The notes: generated from the sequence alone by a model not told the origin. Numbered from the stretch's first letter, positions 37,370 through 50,640 are shown. The stretch: 64,000 nt of DNA from Epiperipatus broadwayi (GCA_028023455.1 JAQFVV010012404.1:13687421-13751420), one strand, 5' to 3'. Numbers and translations are program-made.

Positions 37370-39570
37370 ACCAGATGGTTATTTCTGCTTTTGATCACTG
37401 AGGGTGCCACCAGGTCACTGATTACCTGAAAAATTTATATATTGTGATCAAAAATTAATGATGATGATGATTTGCACCAACCAGACCCAGAGAAAGAGAG
37501 AGCCAGAGCTCATTAATATTATACAGACAATTGAGAAAATCTAGAACAAATGTTAGCTAATATAATTTTAAAATTTATTAAAATTAATATATGTAATATT
37601 TATTAAGGCTACAACCTTAAGACTATGCAGCTAAAAAAATGACAGTAGGAACCTCTGCAATATTAAACACAAGATTTATTTAAAAGACAAGATCCTGTGT
37701 TTAAGATTTGCAGATGTCCCTACTGTTGTTTTTCAGGTGCATAGTCTTAAGGTTGTAGCCTTAATAAATATTACATTTAGTAATGAGTATGTGCTTTATA
37801 AATATAATTATTAAAATTAATATAAAAATTTTTTTTGCAAGTATGAAGATTTATTTACAATAGATGTAGTTTTTTTTTATTAAATTCTATGAAGGCATGT
37901 ACAAACAAAATAAAACATCAGATGCTCTAGCAGACAGGCTAATTTTCTAATAGAGTTGTAAAAAGGAAGGGGAGAATTTTTTTTCAGCTGAAGATTCACC
38001 TAAACAACTCTGGTTTTCTTATTTAAAAAGTTTTAGAACAAATTGCAAATGAAAGATTTGTGCATGAATCAATGAAACCAGTATGGGCAAGTGATCACTA
38101 GACTATTAACTAGTGATATCATATTGTCCACATAACCACTGCATGGCCAACCACATTGAAGATCATCACAGTTGATTACAGTGCAAGAAAAATAAAATGG
38201 TAATTGAATATGATGGAGTATGAATTGAAGTATGGAAGAAAACTTAAATCTCCAATTTAACAAAAATAGTAATCTTAGAAAATATTTCAGCATAGGTAAC
38301 TCTAACAAAAAACAAAGAGACAATCAAATCTCTGATTCAAGGGAAAACAGAAGTATATAACTGGTGAATCACCAACCAAATGTTGGCCAAAACTAAGCTA
38401 CTATAATACTAATTAAAAGTCTCAATAGGAGACCATTAAGTAATCAGAAAATTATTTACATCTACCCAAGTGTGTATTAAGAACATGAAATAATTATAAA
38501 TACAAATAGCATTGCAAAATACTCTCAGTACATGCTCTGACAAATAAATTTAAACCAACAGGGAGACTTAAAAATAAAATTCCAGCACGTTATAAATAGA
38601 ATAATAAAATACATAGAATAATTGCTTAAAATATTTAAATTGAATAAGAAAAAGATATTATAAAAATAGATTACTTTTTAAAATGAAGCTGAGACTTTAA
38701 AAACTCTCCTAAGAATAAGAACACATATTACCTTGAGATATAAGTTTAAGACTGCAGAGGTCTTTCAGCATGGCACATATACTTCATTCTACTTGAGAAT
38801 TCTGGCAAAGACTTTAGGGTTTTAATTTCTGCTAAAAAGCAGAAGGTAATGTTAAGGACCAGTTCTGATTTGAGCTCTTAAGACATGATATTGCAGGGAA
38901 GATTTGGAATCTGGGGCTCATCTTTAAGATGGCTTAGCATGGCATTACACTGAAGCAATTCTGCATAGCAAATAGTTTTGGCATTGTTTCCTAGAAATGG
39001 ACAATGACCTTAAGAATTAATAGCAGCATGTTTATTTAAAGAAGTTTCACAATTGGCATACTAAAAGTTGAATCCAAACTAAATAAGCAGAATAAACATC
39101 AATGGCTGGAAAATAATTAGTCTGCAATCCCAGGGCTATTTATATGAGCTCTTGTCTTTCATAACATCTTTTAATTAATACTTTTTGACCAAAGCAAATA
39201 TTTATCTCAGACTTAATCTTAATTAAAGATTCTAAGCAGGGTTAATTTTATTCATAATTAATTTTTAAAAAAATGTAAAACAAGTCTCAGCTTTAGTTAA
39301 ATTAAAAATTGATTATAATCACAACAAGAATGCAATTAAAAAAAAAAACTTTCCAAAACTAAAATGTTTTGCTCAGAAAGGATTAACTTTTTTTTTTAAA
39401 TTTAGAATATTTTTGTAAAAACTAAAAGTTTGCTTGCCTTTAATTACTTTTTTAAATTATATAAAAAATACAAGTGACAAAAGAAAACTATTTTAAAAAT
39501 AAAATTTATTAAAAATAGAAATGACTGAATTTTAAAACAACTATGTATGTGTGTTATTACACATACTCTT
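37367..39570 (-). mobile_element. Probable degraded LTR-like element
   Basis: Begins TGTACCAGATGG directly after (TA)n. About 50 bp in is AGGGTGCCACCAGGTC, which parallels AGGGCGCCACTAGTCC at the same place in the element at 54256. The right end is uncertain: near 39560 there is TTACACATA next to an imperfect hairpin, which would give about 2.2 kb, similar to the other units. No coding capacity was recognised. The left end is well placed; the right end and the assignment are inference. Strand is set from the similarity to the 54256 element, itself oriented by analogy with the 49323 element. Confidence 0.4.
37591..37776. repeat. Long hairpin with a perfect 39-bp stem
   Basis: Sequence 37591-37629 is the exact inverse complement of 37738-37776; it contains TAAGGCTACAACCTTAAG and its partner. 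Beyond the perfect stem the arms stay similar (gacagtaggaa.c.tctgcaa against its complement), so nearly the whole 186 bp folds back, leaving a loop of about 20 nt. It may be a miniature foldback element or a hairpin transcript source. Confidence 0.85.
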
Positions 39571-39769
39571 ATATTCAAAACTTTTAAATAGTTTTCTTTT
39601 AAAACTTTATTAAAATGAAAGTTTGTTATATTTTTGTGATGAAACTATTGAATTGGACAAAGCATCCAGTTCAATATATTGTGGTGGTACAAGTTGATGT
39701 GTATGTAACTCATATGATTACTAGTGGGGGTGATCAGACCAAAGCCTGGAACAGTCTAAAAATAATAGA

Positions 39770-41085
39770 TTTCACACAATAGATTGTATTGGTAGAGATA
39801 GAGGGAATGAATAAAGAATGGAAAATTAAAGTGATAATAAAGAGAGAGTAGTATGATCACAATTTTTTATAATAAAAATAATTAGTAATGTGATGGAAAA
39901 TAATAATAAAAATAGAAAGGATAATGAAAGATGTGGATGGAGAATGAATGATAAGAATAAGTTAGAAAAATATAAAATAAAAGTAAAATAAATCATTGAA
40001 GACTTTGTTAAAGATGAATATAAGGATTGGTGTGGTGAAGTAGAAAAATGGCAAATAGGGGTTTAGGTGAAAATATTTAGAAATATAAAAGTAGTAGAAA
40101 GGTGAGAATTAATAAAAGTGTAAAAATAAATAAGAAAAAAGCACACAGAGAATTAAAATGTGCTATTAAAAACAAAAAAAGTGAAAAAGATGTTAATATT
40201 AAATTGGGAAAATATTTTTTAAAAAAGAAGTTGACTAAAATAGATAATTATATAGAGAGAATGAAATTAAAAAGTAAATTATTGAATGATATTAAAATAA
40301 AAGTGGAAGAGATGGGAGTAAAAAAAAATTGAAAATATATTAAAAGAAGAAAAGTGGGGGGGGGGGGAATAGTATTACTAAATGATGAGGAAAAAGAGTG
40401 TAGCTCTAGAGAAGAATTAAAGACAATCTTAAATAAGTATGTAATGGATATAGAAAAGATGTTAGATTTGAAGAACAGATAATAACAAACATAAAAATAC
40501 ATAGTAATGGAAATATTAGTTTTGAGAAAATAAACTGAATGAGGCAGGGAAGAAATTAAAAAATGGAAAGGCAAGAGGATTAAATGAATTGTATGGGCAG
40601 CAGAGATGATGATGAATTTGGAAAATAAGGCAAAATTAAATATGTTATCATGTTTTCATAAGATGGCACAGAAAAGATAATTTCCAGATAGCTGGAATAA
40701 TACAACAATAAGGCTTTTATTTAAAGAAAATGGTAAATACTATAAAAAGATAAAAATTATAGAATGATAGTAGTAATGTCAGTTTTATATAAAGTTTTTG
40801 CATGTATGTTGTCTGGAGGAGTGGCAAAATGGATCCAAGAAAATAATATAGTGGAAGAAATGCAAGGAGGTTTTAGAATGGATAGGTGTATAAGAGAAAG
40901 TTTATTTATAATCACACAACTTATAGATAGGAGTAGGAATGCAGGTAGACAGTTATATGGTCTTTATAAATATAGAGAAGGCATATGATAGAGTAAATAG
41001 AAATAGATTATGGGTAAGTTTAGTAAATTTGGTAATGAATGAAGCTTTAGTGAATCTTGTTAAGAGATTGTAAAAAAATAATTAC
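39770..41085 (+). pseudogene. LINE family 2, ORF2 N-terminal and early reverse transcriptase part
   Basis: Purine-rich strand. A frame at 40102-40332 is Lys-rich and of unclear domain. A frame at 40764-40988 reads VMSVLYKVFACMLSGGVAKWI, EEMQGGFRMDRCIRESLFII and then shifts frame to FINIEKAYDRVNRNRLW. These match the RT motifs for the fingers, QxGFR and the catalytic D-x-x-KAYD region; the aspartate is replaced by Asn in this copy (INIEKAYD). Several stops and frameshifts occur. The coding sequence is cut at 41089 by an inserted element and resumes at 43169. Confidence 0.75.
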
Positions 41086-41089
41086 ATAT

Positions 41090-43164
41090 TGTAATGTTAT
41101 ACATATATGCCATTACATCACTTTCAAATAAAAGTTGAAAAAGATCGATAAATAAAATCACCCCCGAAGAGAAATATAAAAATTAATAAAAATTTGATTT
41201 AAATCAATGTGCACAGATGGCAAACTAGTTGATTAATTATTTAAAGTTAAAAGTTTAAAATCTAAAAATGAGATTTGATTTTAATTTAAAAGAAAATAAT
41301 AAAAACTGTTAATTATTTTCTGTTTAAAGTTATTTTTAATCTTAGTAGAATGGAAATGATTTTCTATAATGACATAATAGCAAACAGGCCCTTGGGCATT
41401 TAACTGATTGTAAGTCAGATAAGAGTTCAATTAAAAATACTAGTGATAAAAGTTTGAGTTCCCACTCTAACGCAAGCTGGCAAATAGTAATGCAAATGAA
41501 TACATGATTCACAGAGAAAAATTCATCATCACTAATAAGAACAGGGCCAAGCCAGGCCAGGTAAGATTGATCCTGGAATTTAATGATAAGAATTAAAAAT
41601 GGTATAAAAAAACCTTTTAAGTTGTTTTGGAGGGCTCTTGCTGATTACATCTTTATTAAACATATTTCATATTGCATTGTGGATCTCCAAAATATAGAGG
41701 TCATGTGATAAATTACATTTCCCATATTTGCACCAGGTGGAGCAGCCTCCAGAGTGATGGTTCCTGGAAAATGACCAACAATGGATTCATTTCCACCTAG
41801 GACAATATTAATATGGGATGGAAAGAACTGTGAACTTAGTTGTGTGATGTATTAATGATCACAAAGATGAACTTCAATAAACCTATAGCCATGGAAAGCA
41901 TGAACTTTTGTTATGAACTTTAATTAATTAATACAAACTTTTCAAGTATTTATTTTAAGCATCACTTAACTTTTAAAAGAAATATCTTATCTTACTAAGT
42001 AAAATTTAAATTATTTATTATATTTTTTATATGTTTGCTACTATTTTCATTCTCATTAATTTTATTTAAATTAATAAATTTAAAATAAACATAAATGACT
42101 GCATAGATTCATAAGATTATGTTAGTTTTAGGTTTGTTAATTTTGGGCTAATGGTTCCATAGTTGAATCATTGCTGGTGGAGAGATGTATGAATGCTTTA
42201 TGTCAATGTAATCTGGGAAGGTGCAACGAATTCTCATTCCCTTGTGCTGCATTAGCATATAGGGCATAATACCCATCTGAATGCATGGCCCAAGATGATA
42301 TCCATCACACTGCCAATGGTCATAGATGTATTTCCTATGCCAGTGATTTTCTTACACTTTAGTTAGGACAGTAAGCCAGTAAAGACTGTTATTCACATTT
42401 ATAGAGCATCTCTTTTATATATATTTCAAATGATTTCATTCCTCCAGAAGTTACACATTCCTGCTTCAGAAAAAATATAATAGCAGGGTCCCTTTTTGAA
42501 TATGATTCATGCAAATATGGGAATATTTCTTTCTATTTCAGACTCAGTGAACTTTCATTTTGGTATCACCAATTGGGAAGTGGATCATTTCTGTCTATTG
42601 GTGAAATTTATGGATCATGGTAAAGATGCTCATTCCTTCCCACCATGATCCATTATTTCTCTAATGATATCCTGTGACAGATGTAAATTTTTGTCAGAAT
42701 GATTGTATTATGCTAACATTCTCATTTTGCATTGATGACATTGGTATATCCATAAGCTAACATTGGTTTGGACCCAAACCTTTAGCTAGAATTAAAAGAG
42801 ATGTTAGTTAAAATTGTGTTAAATCTATTGAATGTATCTATGCATATAACGTAAATCAAATCTATTTAATAGTTAATTCAATCATAAGAATGTTTGTATT
42901 AATATATGTGTGTGTAATAAAAAATATTTTGTTGAATTAATTTTGGCAGTAACTTATTTTATATATTTTATTAATAATATTTTAAAATCAAAAATTAGAA
43001 ATTTTAAATGTATAGCATGATATTTTAAACTCAGCTTCTCCATGAACTAGTGACTGAGACTTTCATTTAGATAAAAGTTGAACCTCACCCATATGTATCT
43101 GCTGCCTTTATAAATTCACCCTAGCATGGAAGATAGGTTTGTGAGGTTTCAATGACCATTTATA
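41090..43164 (+). mobile_element. LTR-like element inserted inside the LINE family 2 reverse transcriptase
   Basis: Starts TGTAATG after ATAT (41086-41089) and ends with a decayed CCATTTATA before ATAT (43165-43168). The first 28 bp form a terminal hairpin, TGTAATG at 41090-41096 with CATTACA at 41111-41117. Its right third aligns with the element at 32497-34486 (ctagtgac.....gtatctgc.....tttataaatt), and its middle aligns too, so they are one family, with this copy older. Removing it brings the two parts of the LINE reverse transcriptase together, which confirms both boundaries. Confidence 0.75.
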
Positions 43165-43168
43165 ATAT

Positions 43169-44112
43169 CAATTAGGAAATATGGAATCAGTTAGAGTTAA
43201 AAATGGGGTTGGACTAAGACAAGGATGCCCTATGTCACTTATTTTGTTTATGTTATATTTGAGAGAAATGGAGAGAGCAATAGAAAAACTAGGAAGAGGG
43301 ATCTTTTATTTGCTGATATCTTCTTGTAAACAGAAAGTAAAAAAGATATGAAAGTTATGCTGAAGACATGTGCAAGGGTAGATAAAGAGATGGGAATTAA
43401 ATTTAATGAAGAAAAATTAAAAGTTGTGGTAATAAATGTTTGGGAAAGAGAAGAGAAATAAATTTTATTGGAGGATATAAAGTTAAATGTGATGAATAGG
43501 TATAACTATTTCGGAATCATATTTCTAGGATGAATTGGTAAAAAATTAACAAATGAATTAAAGAAATGAAAGGAACTGATAAAGAAATTAACAGTGTTTT
43601 CATATAATAAATATGATGTACAAGAATTGTATGGAATGGAGTGTAATAGCAGGGTTAACTTATAGCAGCTATATGCATTATATGTTAGTAAAGGGGTGTT
43701 AGATTACTTAAAAATGTACAAACAGAAATAGGAATACTCGCATTAGATACAGATGTGTGGATAGAAAAGTATACCTCTTTATTTAAAAAGTTGGCATTTT
43801 AAAAGATATTGTTATAATTGTAGGATATGAGAAATGCAAAAAGGAAAATAAAAATGTTCAGTAGATTGCAATTTATGAATAGTAAGAGAATAAATAGTCA
43901 AAATAATATTTAATTGGGTTATGAGTAAAAGACAGGCAGTATGCAGAAGATTTGGATAAAAATACTTGTACAAAAGATGGGATGATTGTATTAGGAGAAT
44001 TGTTGAGTGTTATATTGGCAAAGAATGGGATAGAATAATAGATGCATTAATAAAAAACATAGGGAATTGGAGAAACAGGAAACTAGTATGGACAGTAAAA
44101 GGAGTTTGTTTT

Positions 44113-44184
<72 letters not shown>

Positions 44185-44680
44185 AGGATATTAGGTATGA
44201 GTTGATTTATGATAACAGCAAGAAAAGTAGTTTACTGTTTAAGGCTTGAACAGGATTGTTAGCAACAAGAGAATATATACACGAATGGAGAAATGTGGGT
44301 GATTTAACCTGCAAGTTATATAAGGAAGGCATAAAAAATATTAGGCATCTGCTAGTTGAATATAAATGCTTACAAACAGAAAGGGTACAAATAATAAAGT
44401 TGTGTGAGAATAAATATAAACAAAGTGATTATATAGAAAGTGGGTTCTTGGTTTTTGTGCTCAGTTTGGAAAAAGATAAGAGGCCTCTAGATATAAAGAC
44501 TATAGAGTGGACAAAAATTATATTGGATAAATAGGCTGGAATAGGATGGAAAAGAATATGGGAAAAACTCAGGGTGGGGCATGGAAAGAAAATGTAAGGT
44601 GGCTAACAAATTTCTCTAGGCACAATGACTAAGTGATTCCTGACTTCAGTAAAGGAGAAAGTCACATCACATCACACCAG
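43169..44680 (+). pseudogene. LINE family 2, late reverse transcriptase and C-terminus
   Basis: Resumes with ESVRVKNGVGLRQGCPMSLILF, the RQGCPLS motif of LINE reverse transcriptases. The region of the YADD box is degraded. Coding sense continues in pieces to 43966-44205 and 44256-44534, with HEWRNVGDLTCKLYKEG and IRHLLVEYKCLQTERVQ, a finger-like C-terminus. A (TA)n tract at 44118-44181 sits within the frame. The 3' end is near 44680, after GATTCCTGACTTCAG and a CATCA-rich end. The 5541-6030 segment is the other 3' end of this family. Confidence 0.75.
44118..44181. repeat. (TA)n tract inside the LINE family 2 remnant
   Basis: About 63 bp of TA repeats that create a run of Tyr-Ile codons in the coding remnant. 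The inverted copy of this LINE at 5.5-6.0 kb lacks it, so it expanded or inserted after the two copies separated. Confidence 0.9.
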
Positions 44681-45119
44681 ACTCAAGGAATAATCCCATT
44701 AACCATTTTAAAAGAGCTGGTCTAAATTTATTTTTATTGACAATCATATATGTTACAATAAACTAATTGTTTATGTATATGAACACCCACCACACAATAA
44801 TTCTTATTAATCTCTTTTAAATGGAATGGACTACTAATTATAGAGGAATAATGCTATGTTGATGAACTTAATAATTTGAAATAATAATGAACTTTAAATA
44901 ATATGTAAGTATTAGTTTAAAAAAAAAACTTATTAATTCTAACTTTTAATTCAATACATTGGAGTAATTCAATCCATATTTTACCAATCCTGCCTAATAG
45001 GATAGTGGTGGCTATGGTTGTTAAAGAGCCAAAGACACCAAACAGTAGGGTTCTGAACTGAGTTCAGACCCATATGACTATATAAGCTATTGAGTTTAGA
45101 TTGAAAATATTGTGTTTTC

Positions 45120-45372
45120 AATTTCATTCTCATAGTTTTGTAGTTAAGTAGATATAAAAGATGGCTGCTGGAGGGTTGCATTAGATCCTAAGATCTAGGT
45201 CAATGCTCTCAGATCCAAGGCTTTTTGCTGACAAAGGCCACAAGCCAGAAACTAGTCTGGGGATATTGGATGAGTAGGTACTAGATAGGGATTTTATGCA
45301 CAAGCCTTCTGGCATCCATTGATTACTCTGATTGGCACAGAGTGGCACTATTGTATGGAGAGTTTTTGCCTT
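45120..45372 (-). mobile_element. Truncated copy of the 30.6-kb MITE
   Basis: The inverse complement of about 30603-30853: it shares CATAGTTTTGTAGTTAAGTAG, ATCTTAGGATCTA (inverted) and the end GGCAAAAACTCTCCATACAATA. One terminal repeat (right end here) is intact and the other is missing; the left edge is near 45120. Confidence 0.7.
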
Positions 45373-46992
45373 ACATTATAGATAATTCATATTTACTCAG
45401 TCCTAAAATTGAGTTCTTGTTCCTTTGGCAAAGTCCGATACACATGTCAAGTGTTGTATATCATGAGCTCATGAAATTATTTGGCTGGCTTTCAAATTAT
45501 TCTCTTGAATGGGATTATGCTCTTAATGGTAATTTGTTATTAAGTATTGATTCTTAGTTTTAAAAGTTCACATTGCACATTACCACAATTGTTTGATTAG
45601 CTCACTGATTGTTTTTCATTCTTTTGGGTGTGGTATGCAGTGTTATGCTTCTGGAGATATAAAGATAACTGTAACAAAAGTATTTTCCAGCAGATCATAG
45701 TTGATGTAGCCAGAAAATATTGTTAAGCTTCTTGAAACAAGATAAAAAAGAAAAATAAGAATAACAACTTTTGAAAATACTGTTTCTTTTTATATCATTC
45801 AAATACTCCCCCCCTCCCTCCCTCCTATTTCAATCGGCAATTTTTTTATTAAATTTTTTACACTAATTCTAATTTTGGGGATATTTATAATAGCCATCCA
45901 GCAAGAAAATATTTCTTTTTGTTATTTTGGATCCAGGTCTAATTTTATTGTTTGGGTTTCATCAAATTATAGATAAATTTTTAGGTGCAATTAATTCATT
46001 CAATTTTATAAAATTTATTACATTCTTATAAATAACAAATAACTACAATTTATTACATTTCTTACATTCTTTACTTAAATTATTATTTTTTTCAAATGAA
46101 ACATATCTTATCCTCCCACCATTAACATACCAAAAGTATATAACTAAAATTTTCAAATAGATCCTGATAACTATATATATATATGTTTAGCATTACCCAT
46201 CTATTTTCAACATTTTTATTTATTAATTAAATAAATTTTACCTACAAATGTAATAAAACTAGGCATAAATAAAAATATCTACTATTCTATTACGGAATGG
46301 AAAATCGGCAACTTTTGAATGAATGCTTATACATTTGAAAATGGAGATCAGTTTAAGTAGCTTAATAACATTTCCAGATTGAAAGATGAAAAATATTTTT
46401 TTTTATATATTAGTAATATATAAGAAAATTATTATTCTGTTAAATTTATTGTTTGGATAAAGCCACTGGAAATTTTTTACTGAAAGATATATTTTTAAAA
46501 ATATGGCAATACCAATTGATATGATATTAACTTGATGAAATTCGATATTTAATTAATAACTTTCATTGTATTGGTTATTTGAAGTACATACTTCCTAAAA
46601 AATAGTTTACGGTAAACTAGATATTCTTTGAGAATGGCAGACACTGTATAAATCATAAAAAATATATCAGTCATTCTAAAGATATATAATATTTATTGCT
46701 TTCATTGAAAATATATGACTAAAGTTTGAATGCAGAATTACAATTTAGGCAACAATAAAGTCATTCAGAAAAAAGTTTTCTGCCAAAGAAATTAAATGAC
46801 AGCAGCATTATAAGATGTCAAAAGAATAAAAATACAACAGGTTAAATGTCAAGTGTGTGAAATAAATAGATTCTATTTGAGCTGTATGAATTTGTTTGTT
46901 TAACTTTTACAAAACTTGCTTTTTTTTTTGTCGTTCTCTCTTTTGAAATTAGAATAGCCAAACACTTTATACTGAATATTTTCAATATATGC
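45373..46992. other. AT-rich intergenic DNA, nothing recognised
   Basis: Includes a C-rich run near 45805-45825 and short TA tracts. No gene or transposon end was recognised. Confidence 0.4.
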
Positions 46993-47144
46993 AATTAGAG
47001 GGATTTGAACTTTTTCAGTCTATTTATCCTCAAATCCATCTCAAGCAACTGATACATATGACCACATATATCATGTATATTAGTTGCTTGAGTTGGATTG
47101 GAGAATGAATAGACTAAAAATCCTGAGTTCAAATCCCTCTAATT
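46993..47144. repeat. 152-bp foldback repeat
   Basis: The left end AATTAGAGGGATTTGAAC is matched by GTTCAAATCCCTCTAATT at the right end, with further pairing through TCAGTCTATT and CAAGCAACT inside. It belongs to the same family as the cluster at 57.0-58.9 kb, whose units also carry GGATTTGAACT and CAGTCTAT. Confidence 0.85.
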
Positions 47145-48954
47145 ACTATATAAAACCTGCATTAATAAATGATGTAAATTTTTCTGTATAGCTTTTTTTT
47201 CTAAACTTATTACGAATATATAATAAATTTAAATTAATAACATTAAAATATATTATAAATTTCATAAAATATAATTTATAGCAACGTAGTTTTGACTTCT
47301 ACCAATGAAGTCATATTTAGTTAAAACGTACATTAGTATTTTATGTATACACATACATGCTTAAATTATGAATAAAGTAAATACATTACTAATATTCCAC
47401 TATATAAAATGATGACATCATTCACAAAATACCTTTTTATAAATTGACTATTGATAAATAACATTTATTTTGATTGAAAAATAGATGTAAATGGAATATT
47501 GTAATACATTTTTAATCTAATAATTTTTCTTATATAGCGATGGATGATTTGAGGTGTTTTTCTGGCAAACAATTCTTCGTTTTATAGATTTTTTTTTCCC
47601 AATTGTCTTCAACAACATTTTTATTACTGCATTTTAAATATTTGAATAATATTTTATAAATCCTAATAATAAAAAGTTTAATTTCAATTGCTATATTTTT
47701 AAAATGTAAAGAAGCTATTTGAAAAACTTAGCATTAAATAAGCTATGAATTATGTATTATAATCTGTTTTTATGAATCGAGATAATTTATAAGTATTTTT
47801 TTTTAATAACGCATTATTTTACACAAGAATATATTAAAAGAAGCACATGATTTTTAATTTACATTTAGTGTGTACTTGACAGCAATTTATTCACACTACA
47901 CAGCCATCCATGCAAGCAAGATTAATCATTGCATACCAGATGATAATGCTAAACAGATTCCCAGATGACTTTAGATAATAATTAAAATGTTTGAAATTTG
48001 ATAAACAACATATATTATATTTAAAACTCTAATGTCTAATAACTAGTCTAGTTATCTGGAATCCATTGATTTTTATAACTTTGTACAGATAGTTAAAATA
48101 TAATAATAATAATATAAGAAAGTTAGCAAAAATTGTTTTTGGTTTATATAAAGTAACTTGAGAGTATATCCCACTCTTAATAAGATGGAATTCATTACAG
48201 TGATGATAACTTTTGTCACTAAGATTCAGTTCAAATATTATGAATACAAATATAAATTGAATTTATTTTTTTGAAATTGAAATAAGATTTTTAAACTATT
48301 ATTAATGTTGTTCCTGATATTTTCCACAATTTGTCTAGGTTTTCCTTCTTTGATATGCTTTATTTAATTCAATACATATTTGTTATTTTATAAATTGTGT
48401 TATTTTACTTAATATAAAAAAGATAAAGTTAACTAAAGCCCAAGATGATTCCCCTTCATGAGTGAGTAGTATAAACTGCAGGATGTAATTATATTTTTTT
48501 TCTATATTTAGTATATAGATAATCAGTCATCTGTCCAATTTAAATGAAGTTGGGTCTTTTATTCTCAAGATAATAATAAACATATATACAATTATTGACC
48601 AATAGTGGATGATTTCTGGATTAGCTATGCTGTTTACTGAAAAAAAAAATCCTAATTATCTCATGATTAAAAAAAATATTCGAAGACTCATTCATCTGAG
48701 CTCAAACATAGATCATGTGTCCATCAGGGAAATATTCTAAATACTATTTATTTTTTAGACTTTGTGATCTTTGATGAGTAATACTTTTTTGATGACGTTT
48801 ACAAATAAAACTGGCATCAAAATAAATAATTGAAATTGAGATTTTTTTAAAAAAAATTTCCTCTTCTCCAATCGAAGCATGTTTTACATTTATTGCATTT
48901 AATATCTCCATCCTCATTAATTTTTAATACATTATACAGGGTTACACACACCTG
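47145..48954. other. AT-rich intergenic DNA, nothing recognised
   Basis: No open frame or repeat end could be supported. Confidence 0.4.
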
Positions 48955-49150
48955 CACATATAATGTAATATATATAAGAGATTTGAACTTAGACTTTTAC
49001 ATGACCCTCAATTCTCCATGCCATCTCATATTGCTAACTCACCTGATTATACACATATTGAAAAGATAAATAGTCTCCAATATACATATTTCATGCTAAA
49101 CCAGCAATCATCAGTTGGTCCAGATTACTATCTCCACACATATATACAAT
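48955..49150. repeat. Single arm of the foldback family
   Basis: Aligns with 57035-57215: both have GAGATTTGAACT or GGGATTTGAACT near the left, then CCATGCCATCTCATA or similar, TTTCATG.TAAACCAGCA and CATCAGTTGGTCCAGATTA. No inverted partner is close by, so this is a half element. Confidence 0.7.
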
Positions 49151-50586
49151 CTATTAATATAGTTTCTAGTAATTTTTTATAAAAGAAAAAAAAAGGAATA
49201 ACTAATTATTGAAAAAAATATAATATAATTCTATATATAATAAACACCATTTCAGTAGGGGTGGATGGAATTTGAAAATTATAGTTGAAAATTTTTATGC
49301 AATTCTTTCTATATATATATATTGTAATAGGCCGCTGATTTTCCGTTTGTCGCTACTTTCCTAACAGAGATTCGGGCTTCGAAATAAACATGACATAGCG
49401 TAAAGCTTTATTTATTTACTTATATCGATAGTTATTCACTATCCACACAAGGGGGCGCCAGATACGATTATTTAAGTGGAATTTAATTTCTCGCATCACC
49501 TTACGTCACATCAAAACGATTTCGAAGTCTAATCCCGCCCACCAGCTCAAACTCCCAGCATGGACCAATAAGGTTACTCAAGGCCGTTATATGATTGTTT
49601 CAAAGACAACTCCTTACGGAAAAGACGCACAGTTCACTAATGGGAAAGAAGTTTAGTTTGCTAACTGATTGATCCTAGCACTAGACTTGATTATTGGTTG
49701 TTTATGACCAATACGACGGTTCGTTTATGCCCCGAACAATAGGCTTATAAGATCATCCCCCCTTATATGCTATACTCAATACAATTGTTTGACATTTGTT
49801 TACATATTTATTATAGACCCGCCCAATTCTTAAGTCTATCTTAACTAAGGGAAAATAAATAAACATCGTGACTTACGGCACGATGTTGGCATATTATATT
49901 TAAAAGAAAAATTAAAAATAAATCTAAATCTAAATAAGTATAATTTAACGATAACTTTATTAATGATCAAGAGTAACTGAGATAAGATTTTAATTGTATG
50001 AAAAGACTTGAGAAATGCTCGACTTGTTTATATACTGAACGAATTTATTGAATATAAAATATTAATTTGAATTTTATTCGCACACGCACATACACATTCA
50101 CGCTCGCAGAGAAACATATTAAACATAATAAAGTATGAATGATAAATACAAGTTTCCTTTTAACATTTTGAGAATACGGATTATGGTTTATTAGATTTTA
50201 CTTAAGTTCAAAGTTCATGTTTTGAAAGTCCTACGATTAAGATAGATTGCAATAATAGATTAAATGTTACAGCAAATTTTATGATTTATTTACGCAAGTG
50301 TAAGTTAGTTAACTATGAGATTGCCTTTAAGAGTTTACGAATTGAGTGAATGAAACATAATATAAAATAAACTATTTACCTAGGATTTTGATTTTGACTT
50401 CCGCTGCTTCGAGTGAGACGAGGATTTGAACGTGGGAGATGGCTTTCATAATGAAGTGATTTTAAAGTGAGCATAGCATGGTCTGGACGATGTTGGTATT
50501 TCTCGGAACATAATGATTAGGTTGGAGCATTAATTTCACGTGGAGATGTTATTGAATTTTCATAGCTTCGGAGATATTCGGTGGCG

Positions 50587-50640
50587 GAGCGTCGATCAAT
50601 CACTGAAGGGTTTTCTAGCCCCTCATGACAATCGACGCTC
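50587..50640. other. Stem-loop in the left LTR (also at 53065-53118)
   Basis: GAGCGTCGAT pairs perfectly with ATCGACGCTC across a 34-nt interior that itself has a GAAGGG/CCCCTC pairing. It is preserved base for base in the other LTR. It lies in a locally less AT-rich patch. It could act in RNA packaging, transcription or processing; that is speculation. Confidence 0.75.
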
